35,102 nucleotides of DNA, from contig CAINDO010000078.1 in the NCBI GenBank assembly GCA_903847385.1, positions 1-35,102 on the forward strand, read 5' to 3'. Of this stretch, positions 22,901 through 29,739 are shown piece by piece. The notes beneath the pieces were generated by a model that did not search any database, was not told the DNA's origin, and saw nothing but the letters and a program-made list of their open reading frames with translations. This DNA comes from an uncultured Myxococcales bacterium (GTDB lineage Bacteria > Myxococcota_A > Bradymonadia > UBA7976 > UBA1532). The first letter of the stretch is position 1, and the number at the start of each line of letters is the position of its first letter. A program made the translations under genes and the position numbers.

Positions 22901-24886
22901 GTCGCCGACACCGACGGCGACGGCGCCCGGGACGGCGCCGAGGACGCCGACCACAACGGCCGGGTCGACCGGGGCGAGGGCCGCCCCGATCAGGTCGGCG
23001 AGATGCCCGCGGACGCCGACGACGACGGCCTCTCCGACGCGGAGGAGCGCGCCTTCGGCCTCGACCCGGAGGACGCGGACACCGACGATGACGGCGTGCT
23101 CGACGGCCTCGAGCCCAACGGGTTCCTGGACACGGACGGCGACGGCCTGCTGAACATCCTCGACCCCGATTCGGACGAGGACGGCGTCGCCGACGGGACC
23201 GAGCAGGGTCTGACCGCCGACGAGCGCGATCCGGACACGGAGCCCGCGGCGGGGGCCTTTCGACCGGACGCCGATCCGAACGGCACCACGCTCATCCTGC
23301 GCCCGGACGCCGACGACGACCTGAACCGCGACGGCCGCGCCGACGCCCCGCTCGACGCCACGGACACGGACGCCGACGGCCTGCCGGACGTGACCGAGCG
23401 CGCGTTCGGGCTCGACCCGGCGGACGCGGACAGCGACGACGACGGCCTGCTGGACGGCGACGAGGCCGGCGCGACGTTCGATTTCGACCGCGACGGCCGG
23501 ATCTCGGCCCTCGACGAGGACGCCGACGGCGACGGTCTCTTCGACTCCGTGGAGCGCGGCCTCACGGAGGCCGGACCGGCGACGGATCTCGCCGCGGACC
23601 ATTTCCGCGCGGACGCCGACCCCCGGACGCGCACCTCGGCCGTCGCCCGCGACTCCGACCGCGGCGGCGTATCCGATGGGGCAGAAGACCTCTCCCACGA
23701 CGGCGCCCGCCAGGCCGGCGAGACCAACCCGAACGACCCCGGCGACGACGGCCTCGCCCCCGGCGACACGGACGACGACGGGCTCACCGACGCCCAGGAG
23801 GTCGCCGGCGGCCTGCCCGCAGACGACGCCGACGCCGACGACGACGGCCTGCTCGACGGCGCCGAGCCCCGTTGGGGTGAGGACGTCGACGGCGACGGCC
23901 TGATCGACGCCCTCGACCCGGACAGCGACGACGACGGCCTGACCGACGGCCTGGAGCGCGGCATCGCCGCCGCCGGACCGGACACGGACGTCGCCGCGGG
24001 CCACTTCACGCCCGACGCCGATCCGGACACGACGACGGATCCCCTGCTCTCCGACACCGATCGCGGCGGCGCCGAGGACGGCCAGGAGGACCTGAACCGG
24101 GACGGCCGCGTCGACGACGGCGAGGGCGATCCCAACGTGCGCGCCGACGACGGGGCGTTCCTCGACACCGACGACGACGGCGTGCGCGACGCCGCGGACG
24201 TCTGCCCCGACGATGCCGATCCCGAGCAGCTCGATACGGACGCCGACCGCGAGGGGGACGCCTGCGACCTCGACGACGACGACGACGACGTGATCGACCG
24301 CGCGGACAACTGCCCGCTGCTCGCCAACGGCGACCAGGCCGATCTGGATCGCGACCGCACCGGCGACGCCTGCGACCTCGACGACGACGACGATGCGCGC
24401 CCGGACGCCCTGGACAACTGCCCGCGCGCGCCCAACCGCGACCAGGCCGACGACGACGCCGACGGCGCGGGCGACGCCTGCGATCCGGACTTCCTGCCCC
24501 CGGACGCGGCGACCGTCGCCGATGTCCTGCCCTCGACCGACGCCGGCCTCGCCGACGCCGGGGCGGACGCCGGCGACGAGGTCGACGCCACCCCCGACGT
24601 CGAGGACGCCCGCCCGCCCATCGGCGACGCCCGACCGCCCACCGCGGACGCCAACCCCGAGCTGCGGGACGCCGAGCTCTGCTCGGTCATCGAGTGTGAC
24701 GGCGGGACGCCGTTCGTGCCCGCGGACGAAGGCGGCGCCGCCGCGGGCTCGTCCGTGTTCGGCTGCGCTCAGGCCGGGCCGGGTCGCGGGCCCCCATTCG
24801 CCCCCTTGTTCCTGACGCTGCCCCTGTTGATGCTGCGCCTGCGTCGCGCCGGCCCTGGCCGCGGAGCCCGAGGAGATCGCCGTTGA
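19964..24886 (+). CDS. Giant thrombospondin type 3 repeat surface protein with NIDO-like domain and MYXO-CTERM-like tail
   Basis: This encodes 1640 residues. ATG 19964 follows GAAAGG and starts a signal peptide (cut near AMAGA, residue 28). Residues about 60-240 resemble a NIDO (nidogen) domain (NGVDLFGAHHTEMFVNANG). One DUF4215 unit follows (about 249-280, CDDGNLAPNDGC). Then 17 thrombospondin type 3-like modules (about 285-910), four Cys-free DxDGDG cassettes (about 910-1395) and three more TSP3 modules (to about 1510). The C-terminus has Asp/Ala/Pro-rich linker, then Cys in SSVFGCAQ, a hydrophobic stretch (PLFLTLPLLML) and a basic tail, like MYXO-CTERM sorting signals. The repeats should bind many calcium ions and form a rigid rod. 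A role as adhesin is inferred. Its stop overlaps the start of the next gene (TTGA). Confidence 0.93.
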   Translation: MVGTITRNPRTRAICLVLALGGGEAMAGAPPLDGFGGPLGFGPDELPPADDASSPAIPLAPVFPNGVDLFGAHHTEMFVNANGTVSFDAESPVFEVEPMPSAATATIAIWQADVDTTGLGPDNGIYWATDAVDRRIVATWHEVGYWQAGTNLVNTFQLVLSAPPGGAAGDFDVEMRYDRCEWLAGDANGGMQGLGGQPPQFGFDAGDLATAYVMDGSSTEAMARNCERGNGFDPGVFRIKVRGGRPEECGNADVDSEETCDDGNLAPNDGCSSLCETEPDSDDDGVFDPFDNCLLAQNPDQADNDGDLEGDACDLDDDDDGADDLVDTCPFLANPGQEDLDVDGEGDDCDDDDDGDAWLDVEDNCPVDFNEDQLDTDNDLDGDLCDADDDDDGLADPDDNCPLKENADQADDDGDGVGNLCDGDEDADGVDAGIDNCAAIPNPDQADFDFDGEGDLCDFDDDGDGIPDNVDLCPAVGFADNRDVDADGLGAPCDPDDDDDGLYDFEDICPDDADPDQRDADEDGQGDACDADDDDDGLADASDNCDLKPNPDQADTDQDGAGDFCDDDDDGDGVDDATDKCRAAANAGQADSDLDGRGDLCDPDDDDDGVADELDNCALVANAEQFDADMDGRGDACDGDADADGIDDPDDNCPVVPNPRQEDFDHDNQGDACDADVDGDRIDDAFDNCPRITARDQSDPDGDGLGNPCDPDDDADGLADAGDNCPSVANADQADADGDARGDACDFDRDGDGVPDNADNCPFVSNRNQGDADRDRQGNACDPDDDDDGVLDAADVCPLVADPAQRDSDGDGVGDLCENDRDDDGVPDAGDDCPDNADPEQVDTDRDGLGDVCDDDDDDDGRLDAVDSCPLYHDPVAADLDLDGVGDGCDPDIDGDALANEADSAPRDRDADDDGLSDGDEGVVDTDGDGLPDAEDPDSDDDGLLDGLEAGLAAAGPDTVRGAGHFQADADSTTRTDPKVADTDGDGARDGAEDADHNGRVDRGEGRPDQVGEMPADADDDGLSDAEERAFGLDPEDADTDDDGVLDGLEPNGFLDTDGDGLLNILDPDSDEDGVADGTEQGLTADERDPDTEPAAGAFRPDADPNGTTLILRPDADDDLNRDGRADAPLDATDTDADGLPDVTERAFGLDPADADSDDDGLLDGDEAGATFDFDRDGRISALDEDADGDGLFDSVERGLTEAGPATDLAADHFRADADPRTRTSAVARDSDRGGVSDGAEDLSHDGARQAGETNPNDPGDDGLAPGDTDDDGLTDAQEVAGGLPADDADADDDGLLDGAEPRWGEDVDGDGLIDALDPDSDDDGLTDGLERGIAAAGPDTDVAAGHFTPDADPDTTTDPLLSDTDRGGAEDGQEDLNRDGRVDDGEGDPNVRADDGAFLDTDDDGVRDAADVCPDDADPEQLDTDADREGDACDLDDDDDDVIDRADNCPLLANGDQADLDRDRTGDACDLDDDDDARPDALDNCPRAPNRDQADDDADGAGDACDPDFLPPDAATVADVLPSTDAGLADAGADAGDEVDATPDVEDARPPIGDARPPTADANPELRDAELCSVIECDGGTPFVPADEGGAAAGSSVFGCAQAGPGRGPPFAPLFLTLPLLMLRLRRAGPGRGARGDRR
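20800..22690 (+). repeat. Seventeen tandem TSP3-type coding modules
   Basis: About 36-residue modules of the pattern DxDDDGxxDxxDNCPxxxNPDQxDxDxDGxGDxCD follow one another, with the NC(P) element recurring 17 times. GAC-rich codon runs (for example six to seven Asp codons in a row near 22521-22543) mean that the DNA itself contains triplet microsatellites. Confidence 0.9.
22690..24155 (+). repeat. Four long Cys-free Asp-rich cassettes
   Basis: Four diverged units of about 115-130 residues share the order DDDGLxDxxE, DPDSDDDGLxDGLE, AGPDT, AGHFxPDADP, DxDGDGxxDGxED, NGRVDxGE. They differ from TSP3 modules by lacking the NCP cysteines and by the recurring AGHF element. The second and third are the most diverged. 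Confidence 0.8.
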
Positions 24887-27800
24887 AGACCCGCCGCCCC
24901 AACCGCCTGTCCGCCCGCCTCTTCGAGGTCGGCCTGCCCGTCGCCCTCTGCCTCGCCTGCGGCAGCGGTGGCTCGGGCAACGACGCCACGGACGCCGCCG
25001 CCACCGGCGGTCACGGCGGCGCCCCGCCCCCGGGCGACTCCGGCCCCGGCGGTGGCGGTCCGCGACCCGATGCGGCGGTCACCGCACCCGACGCCGGCGG
25101 CGGCACGGGCGGCGGTGGCGGCGCGGACGCCGGCGGTGGCAGCGCCGGTCAGGGCGGTGACCCGGGCGGAAACGCCGGTCAGGGCGGCGAGCGCCCGGAC
25201 GCCGGCACCGGCGGCGCGGCCGGACATGGGGGCGAGCCCCCGGACGCCGGACCGGCGCGCTGCGAGGACGACGCGGGCTGCACGCTCGGCCACTACTGCG
25301 GCCCGGACGGTGTGTGTGTTCCCGGGTGCCGCGACGCCGCCTCGCCCTGCCCGCCCGACGCAGCGGGCCACGGCCAGACCTGCGATGAACCGACCCACAC
25401 CTGCCTGCCCGAGGTCGTGTGCTGCGGCGCCGACTCCGCCTGCAGCCTGACCCGCGAGGAGGCCTGCGACGGCACGGTCCTGCAAGGCAGCTTCACCTGC
25501 GACGCGGCGCCGTGCGGGAGCGAGTGTTTGTCCGACGAGGACTGCGGCGGCGACCGTTTCTGCCACCCCATCGACTTCCGCTGCACGCTCGGCTGTCGCC
25601 TGGGTGAGGCCGCCGACTGCCCCTACGACGAGACCTGTGTGCCCGAGACGCGCACCTGCGGCGTGCTCGCCTGCGACGCGCACGAGACCTGCCTGGACCG
25701 GGCACAGTACTGCGACTTCCTGGGTGCGTTGGCGACCCGCACCTGCCGCGAGGGCTGCCGGGACGACGACGCCTGCGGCAACGGCGGCCGCTGTGGCGCG
25801 GACCACGTCTGCGTGTTCTTGTGCGATGCCGAGAACGCCCAATGCCCGGCGAATCACACGTGCGACATCCCCAGCGGCCAGTGCGTGCCGACCTGCGAGC
25901 GCAACGACGAGTGCCCGCCGGACGAGATCTGCGACGGATTGACGGCCCGCTGCGTGCCCGGCTGCCGGGACGACGCGCACGAGCCCGACGACATCTCCGC
26001 CGAGGCCCGCGCGCTCGTTTTCGGTGCCCCGGACGCCGACGGCATCCAATCGGCCACGGGCGACGGCCGCATGTGCAGCCTCAACCCGGACGTCTTCTCC
26101 ATCGAGCTGCCCCCGGGCGGGCGCTTCCACGCCAGCCTCGACTTCGAGGTCGACGGCCAGAGTTTCATCTCGATCGCGACGCCCGACATGGCGTTCGGCG
26201 GCGAGATCGCCTTCGACGTGAGCCCCGCCGAGGTGACCTTCCCCGCGCTCGGCACCGCGTTCGCCGGCGGCCCGGTCTACCTGACGGTCCTCTCCGAGAG
26301 TGTCTTCGGCAGTGACTACACGCTGAACGTCGACCTCGCGGTCGGCGAGGCCACGTGTTTCCCCGACGCGCACGAGCCCGCCAACGAGACCCCCGCCGGC
26401 GCGCAGCGGCTCGCCCGGGACGCCGGCGCCGCGCTCGGCTCGGTCTGCGCCGGGGACGACGACTGGTTCGTCCTTCGCCTCGGCCGGAACGATGGTTTCG
26501 CGGTCTCCCTCGTCTCGCTGACCGGCGGTCAGCCGCTCTCCGTCTCGATGTACCGCGCGTCTCGGGTGGACGCCGCGCCCGGCGCCGCCCCGGACTACGC
26601 CTCGGGCGAGGGCATCGAGGGCGTCGACGGCGTGACCTACGAGATCGTCGTGCCCGTCGACGCGGCCGGCTTCTCCGACGAGGACTGGTACATCCACGTC
26701 CAGGGCGCGGACGCCCGCGCCCTGGCCGAGTACCGCCTGCTCTACGCCCACACCCCGAGCGCCGTGGTCTGCGACGACGACGCGCACTCCGAGCCCAATG
26801 ACGACTCCGGCAGCGCGATCGATCTGGACCTCACGCGCGACATCAGCGTCGGGGGGCGGCTGATCCCCGATGTGACCCACGTGGTGCCCATCGACCTCTC
26901 GCTCTGCCCGGGGGACGCCGACACGTTCTGCCTCATCGCGGACCGCGACGACTCGCTCTCGGCGACCTTGGAGAGTGTCCAGGGCGCCGGCGTGCGCTGG
27001 CTGGACGGCTTCGGTGAACCCTTGACCGCGCTGGCGACGGGCCACGCCCCTGGCGAGCCCGCGGTACCCAACCGCCTCGGGCGCGTGGCCGGCGGCCGCT
27101 ACTGCGCGCAGGTCGCGGGCCCCGGCGGCCCCTACACGCTGAGTGTTCTGCGCGAAGTGCCTGCCATGTATGTCTGCGCGAGCGACAGCGTCGAGACCGA
27201 CCCGGCCACCGGCCGGCGCAACGACACCGCCGCGACGGCGACCGAGGTGCCCGCCGCCGGCGCCGATCCCCTCGCCTTCGCCATCGACACCGGTTACTTC
27301 TGCGACGTGGCCGCCACCGAGGACGAGGACTGGTACCGCTACGTGCCCGCCCCCGCCCAGGGTCGCCTCTGCGTCACGATCGGGGGCTTCGCGGCCTCCG
27401 GTGGCGACGTCGACCTCGAGGTCTACTTGCCCGGCGTCGAGGTGGACCCCACGGCCTGCGAAACGGACGACACCTGCGTCGAGGGCACCCGCTGCGTCGA
27501 CGGCGCGTGCCTGGCGCCGTTCCGCACCGAGGCCACGCGCTACCAGAGTGAGATGTACTACCGCGGCCGCTTCACCCCCCCCCCGGGCGCCGGGCCCGAG
27601 CTCTTGCGCCTGCGCCGCGGCCAGCCGCCCGGCGAGGGCGTCGGCTACCGCGTGGACATCACGAACACGCCGGACACCGAGGACTGCCCGCCCGACTTCC
27701 AGGAGCGCGCGGGAAACAACGACACACCCGAGACGGCCACGGGCCTCGGCGCCATCGACGCCGCCCTCTGCAGCACCTGGATCTGCCCCGACGAACGCTT

Positions 27801-28230
27801 CACGGGCGACCACTACGCCGTCACCGTGCCCGCCGGCGAGGACCGGACGGTCTTCATCGACTTCGACTGGGAGAACGAGGGGCGCCTGTTCCTCTACGGC
27901 AACGGCCCGCAGCCCGACCCTGCCGACGGCCTCTCCGGCTTCGTGCGCAGCGAGATCTCCGCCGGCGGCCAGCAATGCATCAACCTCCACGGCGGGGCCG
28001 CGGACCAGACCTTCACGGTCCAGGTCGCCGGTGATCGCCTGTTCGCGTCCCGCATCGACTACGCCCTTCGGGTCGTCCCGACGGACCTCGCCGCCAGCGG
28101 CGCCGGCGCCTGCGCCTCCCTCGGCGCACCGGACCTGCCCGCCTGCCCGCCGCGCGCGCAGTGGATGTCGTTCCCGGGCATCGGCTCCCTGCAACCGGAC
28201 GCCTGCTACGGGACCCTCGACGCGCCCTGA
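24883..28230 (+). CDS. Large lipoprotein with Cys-rich modules and pre-peptidase-like beta-sandwich repeats
   Basis: This encodes 1115 residues from TTG 24883, supported by AGGAG seven bases upstream and the TTGA overlap with the TSP3 stop. The signal peptide (FEVGLPVALCLAC) ends at a probable lipidated Cys, although the -3 residue is atypical. A Gly/Ala/Asp-rich linker runs to about residue 125. Cys-rich EGF-like or metal-binding-like modules (for example CGADHVCVFLC, CDIPSGQCVPTC) occupy about 126-365. Then come five pre-peptidase C-terminal-type beta-sandwich domains introduced by motifs such as DAHEPDD, DAHEPANETPAGA, HSEPNDDSGSA and NNDTPETATG. No protease or other catalytic domain is present, so binding or structural function is likely. 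Coupled translation suggests it works with the TSP3 protein. It is convergent with flagellin, with six bases between stops. Confidence 0.88.
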   Translation: MKTRRPNRLSARLFEVGLPVALCLACGSGGSGNDATDAAATGGHGGAPPPGDSGPGGGGPRPDAAVTAPDAGGGTGGGGGADAGGGSAGQGGDPGGNAGQGGERPDAGTGGAAGHGGEPPDAGPARCEDDAGCTLGHYCGPDGVCVPGCRDAASPCPPDAAGHGQTCDEPTHTCLPEVVCCGADSACSLTREEACDGTVLQGSFTCDAAPCGSECLSDEDCGGDRFCHPIDFRCTLGCRLGEAADCPYDETCVPETRTCGVLACDAHETCLDRAQYCDFLGALATRTCREGCRDDDACGNGGRCGADHVCVFLCDAENAQCPANHTCDIPSGQCVPTCERNDECPPDEICDGLTARCVPGCRDDAHEPDDISAEARALVFGAPDADGIQSATGDGRMCSLNPDVFSIELPPGGRFHASLDFEVDGQSFISIATPDMAFGGEIAFDVSPAEVTFPALGTAFAGGPVYLTVLSESVFGSDYTLNVDLAVGEATCFPDAHEPANETPAGAQRLARDAGAALGSVCAGDDDWFVLRLGRNDGFAVSLVSLTGGQPLSVSMYRASRVDAAPGAAPDYASGEGIEGVDGVTYEIVVPVDAAGFSDEDWYIHVQGADARALAEYRLLYAHTPSAVVCDDDAHSEPNDDSGSAIDLDLTRDISVGGRLIPDVTHVVPIDLSLCPGDADTFCLIADRDDSLSATLESVQGAGVRWLDGFGEPLTALATGHAPGEPAVPNRLGRVAGGRYCAQVAGPGGPYTLSVLREVPAMYVCASDSVETDPATGRRNDTAATATEVPAAGADPLAFAIDTGYFCDVAATEDEDWYRYVPAPAQGRLCVTIGGFAASGGDVDLEVYLPGVEVDPTACETDDTCVEGTRCVDGACLAPFRTEATRYQSEMYYRGRFTPPPGAGPELLRLRRGQPPGEGVGYRVDITNTPDTEDCPPDFQERAGNNDTPETATGLGAIDAALCSTWICPDERFTGDHYAVTVPAGEDRTVFIDFDWENEGRLFLYGNGPQPDPADGLSGFVRSEISAGGQQCINLHGGAADQTFTVQVAGDRLFASRIDYALRVVPTDLAASGAGACASLGAPDLPACPPRAQWMSFPGIGSLQPDACYGTLDAP
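27152..27168 (+). repeat. Imperfect copy of the dispersed motif
   Basis: GCGAAGTGCCTGCCATG is the CCTG form with CATG instead of CACC. It encodes REVPAM between the third and fourth beta-sandwich domains of the large lipoprotein, again in the usual codon phase. Confidence 0.4.
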
Positions 28231-28236
28231 AGGGCG

Positions 28237-29691
28237 TCAGCTGAGCAGGTTCAGCGCCGCGCTCCCGCTGACGTTGGCCTGGGCCAATACGGACACGCCC
28301 GCGTCCCGCAGGAAGGCGTTTCGGGCGAGCGCGGCCGTCTCGGCGGCGAAGTCCGCATCCGTGATGCGCGACCGCGCGGCCGTGAGGTTCTCTCCCCGCA
28401 TCGACAGGTTGTTCACCGCCGACTCGAGCCGGTTCGTCAGCGCGCCGAAGCCCGCCCGGTAGGTGCCCAACTGCCGCAGCGCCGCGTCGGCGACGTCGAT
28501 GGCCCGGTTGGCGCCGTCCCGCGTGGTCACGTCGATCGAGGCGATGGCGTTCGTGCCGTCCACGCCCAGAATCGACGTGCCCGCCGCGCCCCCGCCAAAG
28601 CCGGTGGCGTCCGCGCCGTTCGCGTTGGCGATGACCAGCTTGATGGCCTTGTCCGACTCGAGCAGCACCGTCCCGGCGGTGACCACGGTCGTCGCCGCGC
28701 CGCCGTTGAGGCCGGACAGGTCCGCGGCCGCGGCGCTGCTGGTCACGACCTCGACGTTGCGGCCGTCCTCGGCGGTCAGCACCAACTGGCGCAGGTCGTC
28801 GATGGTCGCGGTCACGCCCGTCTCGGACGAGACCGCGTTGATGGCGTCCACGAGGCCGCCGCCGGCATCCCCCGCGTCGACGTTGAAGCCGGTGATCATC
28901 TGGCCGTTGATGGTCAGGTTGTCGACGGCGTCGAGCGTACCGGCCTGGACCGCCGCTGTGCCTGTCACCTCCGTGCGGAGGGGTTGCGCGTTGACCCGGG
29001 AGTAGTAGGCCGAGTCGTTGAACGCCCGCGCGACCGCGATCGCCGAACCCGCCGCGTTTGCGGTGGAGTCCATGTCGTCCGCGGCGACCGTCCCCCGTAC
29101 GTCGTAGCCGTTCACCTTGACGTCGCCGAAGGCGAGCGTCTTGGTGGAGTCGATGGTGGCCCCCTCGCCCCGCGCGTGGCGGCCGAGGCTCGACGACCGA
29201 GCATCGAGCGGCGTGATCCCCAGGCTCTCGCGTGCGTTCGGTCCCAGGTGCAGAAACGTGACGCGCGAACCACCGCCAATGGGTTTGTTGCCGTTGTACT
29301 CGGTCTCCTCGGCGACCCGGGTCACCTCGGTCGTCAGCGCGGAGACCTCCTGCTGGAGCGCCTTGCGGTCGTCCTCGGTGTTGGTGTCGCTCGCCGCCTG
29401 AACGGCGAGCTCTCGAATCCGCAGCACCGCCGACCCGATGTCGTTGAGTGCCGCGTCCGCCGTCTGGGCGAGTGAGATGCCGTCGTTTCCGTTGCGGACC
29501 GCCTGGCTGATGCCGCGAATCTGCGAAGTGAGGCGCGTGGAGATCGCCAACCCGGCCGCGTCGTCCCGGGCGCTGTTGATGCGCGACCCGGACGACAGGC
29601 GTTCGATGGTCCGCTCCAGCTCGGAGACGTTTCGGGAAACGTTCCGCTGGGCGACGAGGCTGGCGGTGTTGGTGTTGACGGTGAGGCCCAT
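28237..29691 (-). CDS. fliC: Flagellin
   Basis: Flagellin is the secreted subunit of the flagellar filament. The protein is 484 residues; ATG 29691 follows a strong GGAGGT. The conserved N-terminal D0/D1 helices are clear (MGLTVNTNTASLVAQRN, ERLSSGSRINSARDDAAGLA, RNGNDGISLAQTADAALN), as is the C-terminal partner (TAARSRITDADFAAETAAL, FLRDAGVSVLAQAN). The middle (about 130-385) is variable and includes a Flagellin_IN-like repeat (DNLTINGQMITGF, INAVSSETGVTA). No other flagellar gene is in the window, so the locus of the secretion and motor genes is unknown. It follows the giant DUF4215 gene by 48 bases on the same strand, and no sigma28-type promoter was seen in that gap. The symbol fliC follows general usage; the local name may differ. 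Confidence 0.95.
   Translation of the reverse strand: MGLTVNTNTASLVAQRNVSRNVSELERTIERLSSGSRINSARDDAAGLAISTRLTSQIRGISQAVRNGNDGISLAQTADAALNDIGSAVLRIRELAVQAASDTNTEDDRKALQQEVSALTTEVTRVAEETEYNGNKPIGGGSRVTFLHLGPNARESLGITPLDARSSSLGRHARGEGATIDSTKTLAFGDVKVNGYDVRGTVAADDMDSTANAAGSAIAVARAFNDSAYYSRVNAQPLRTEVTGTAAVQAGTLDAVDNLTINGQMITGFNVDAGDAGGGLVDAINAVSSETGVTATIDDLRQLVLTAEDGRNVEVVTSSAAAADLSGLNGGAATTVVTAGTVLLESDKAIKLVIANANGADATGFGGGAAGTSILGVDGTNAIASIDVTTRDGANRAIDVADAALRQLGTYRAGFGALTNRLESAVNNLSMRGENLTAARSRITDADFAAETAALARNAFLRDAGVSVLAQANVSGSAALNLLS
28958..28969 (+). repeat. Core-only copy of the dispersed motif (GTGCCTGTCACC)
   Basis: Only the GTG-CCTGT-CACC core is present, antisense to the flagellin gene in its variable central region. 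It could be chance. Confidence 0.2.
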
Positions 29692-29715
29692 GACGAGTGA
29701 CCTCCAGAGGGGATG

Positions 29716-29732
29716 GCCGCCGGGGGGGCGGC
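29716..29732 (-). other. GC-rich hairpin between the giant repeat protein and flagellin genes
   Basis: Six-base arms GCCGCC and GGCGGC flank a five-base C loop in the 48-base gap. There is no following T-run. It could act as a partial terminator or mRNA-stabilising stem that lets flagellin be expressed at a level different from the upstream gene. Confidence 0.35.
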
Positions 29733-29739
29733 GGGGGGA

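Noticed and set aside
19715..24004. A 1429-residue open frame antisense to the TSP3 gene, rich in Val, Gly and Ala
   Set aside because: It is the mirror of GAC-rich Asp repeats (GTC = Val on the other strand). It has no start context or domain pattern, while the plus-strand frame has signal peptide, TSP3 modules and sorting tail.
24769..28194. A 1141-residue minus-strand open frame opposite the large lipoprotein
   Set aside because: Composition is typical of an antisense shadow in GC-rich DNA; the plus strand has Cys modules, beta-sandwich motifs and a good ribosome-binding site.
28224..28238. Bidirectional terminator between the large lipoprotein and flagellin genes
   Set aside because: CGCCC-TGAA-GGGCG gives only a five-base stem overlapping the stop region with no T-run; not enough to call.
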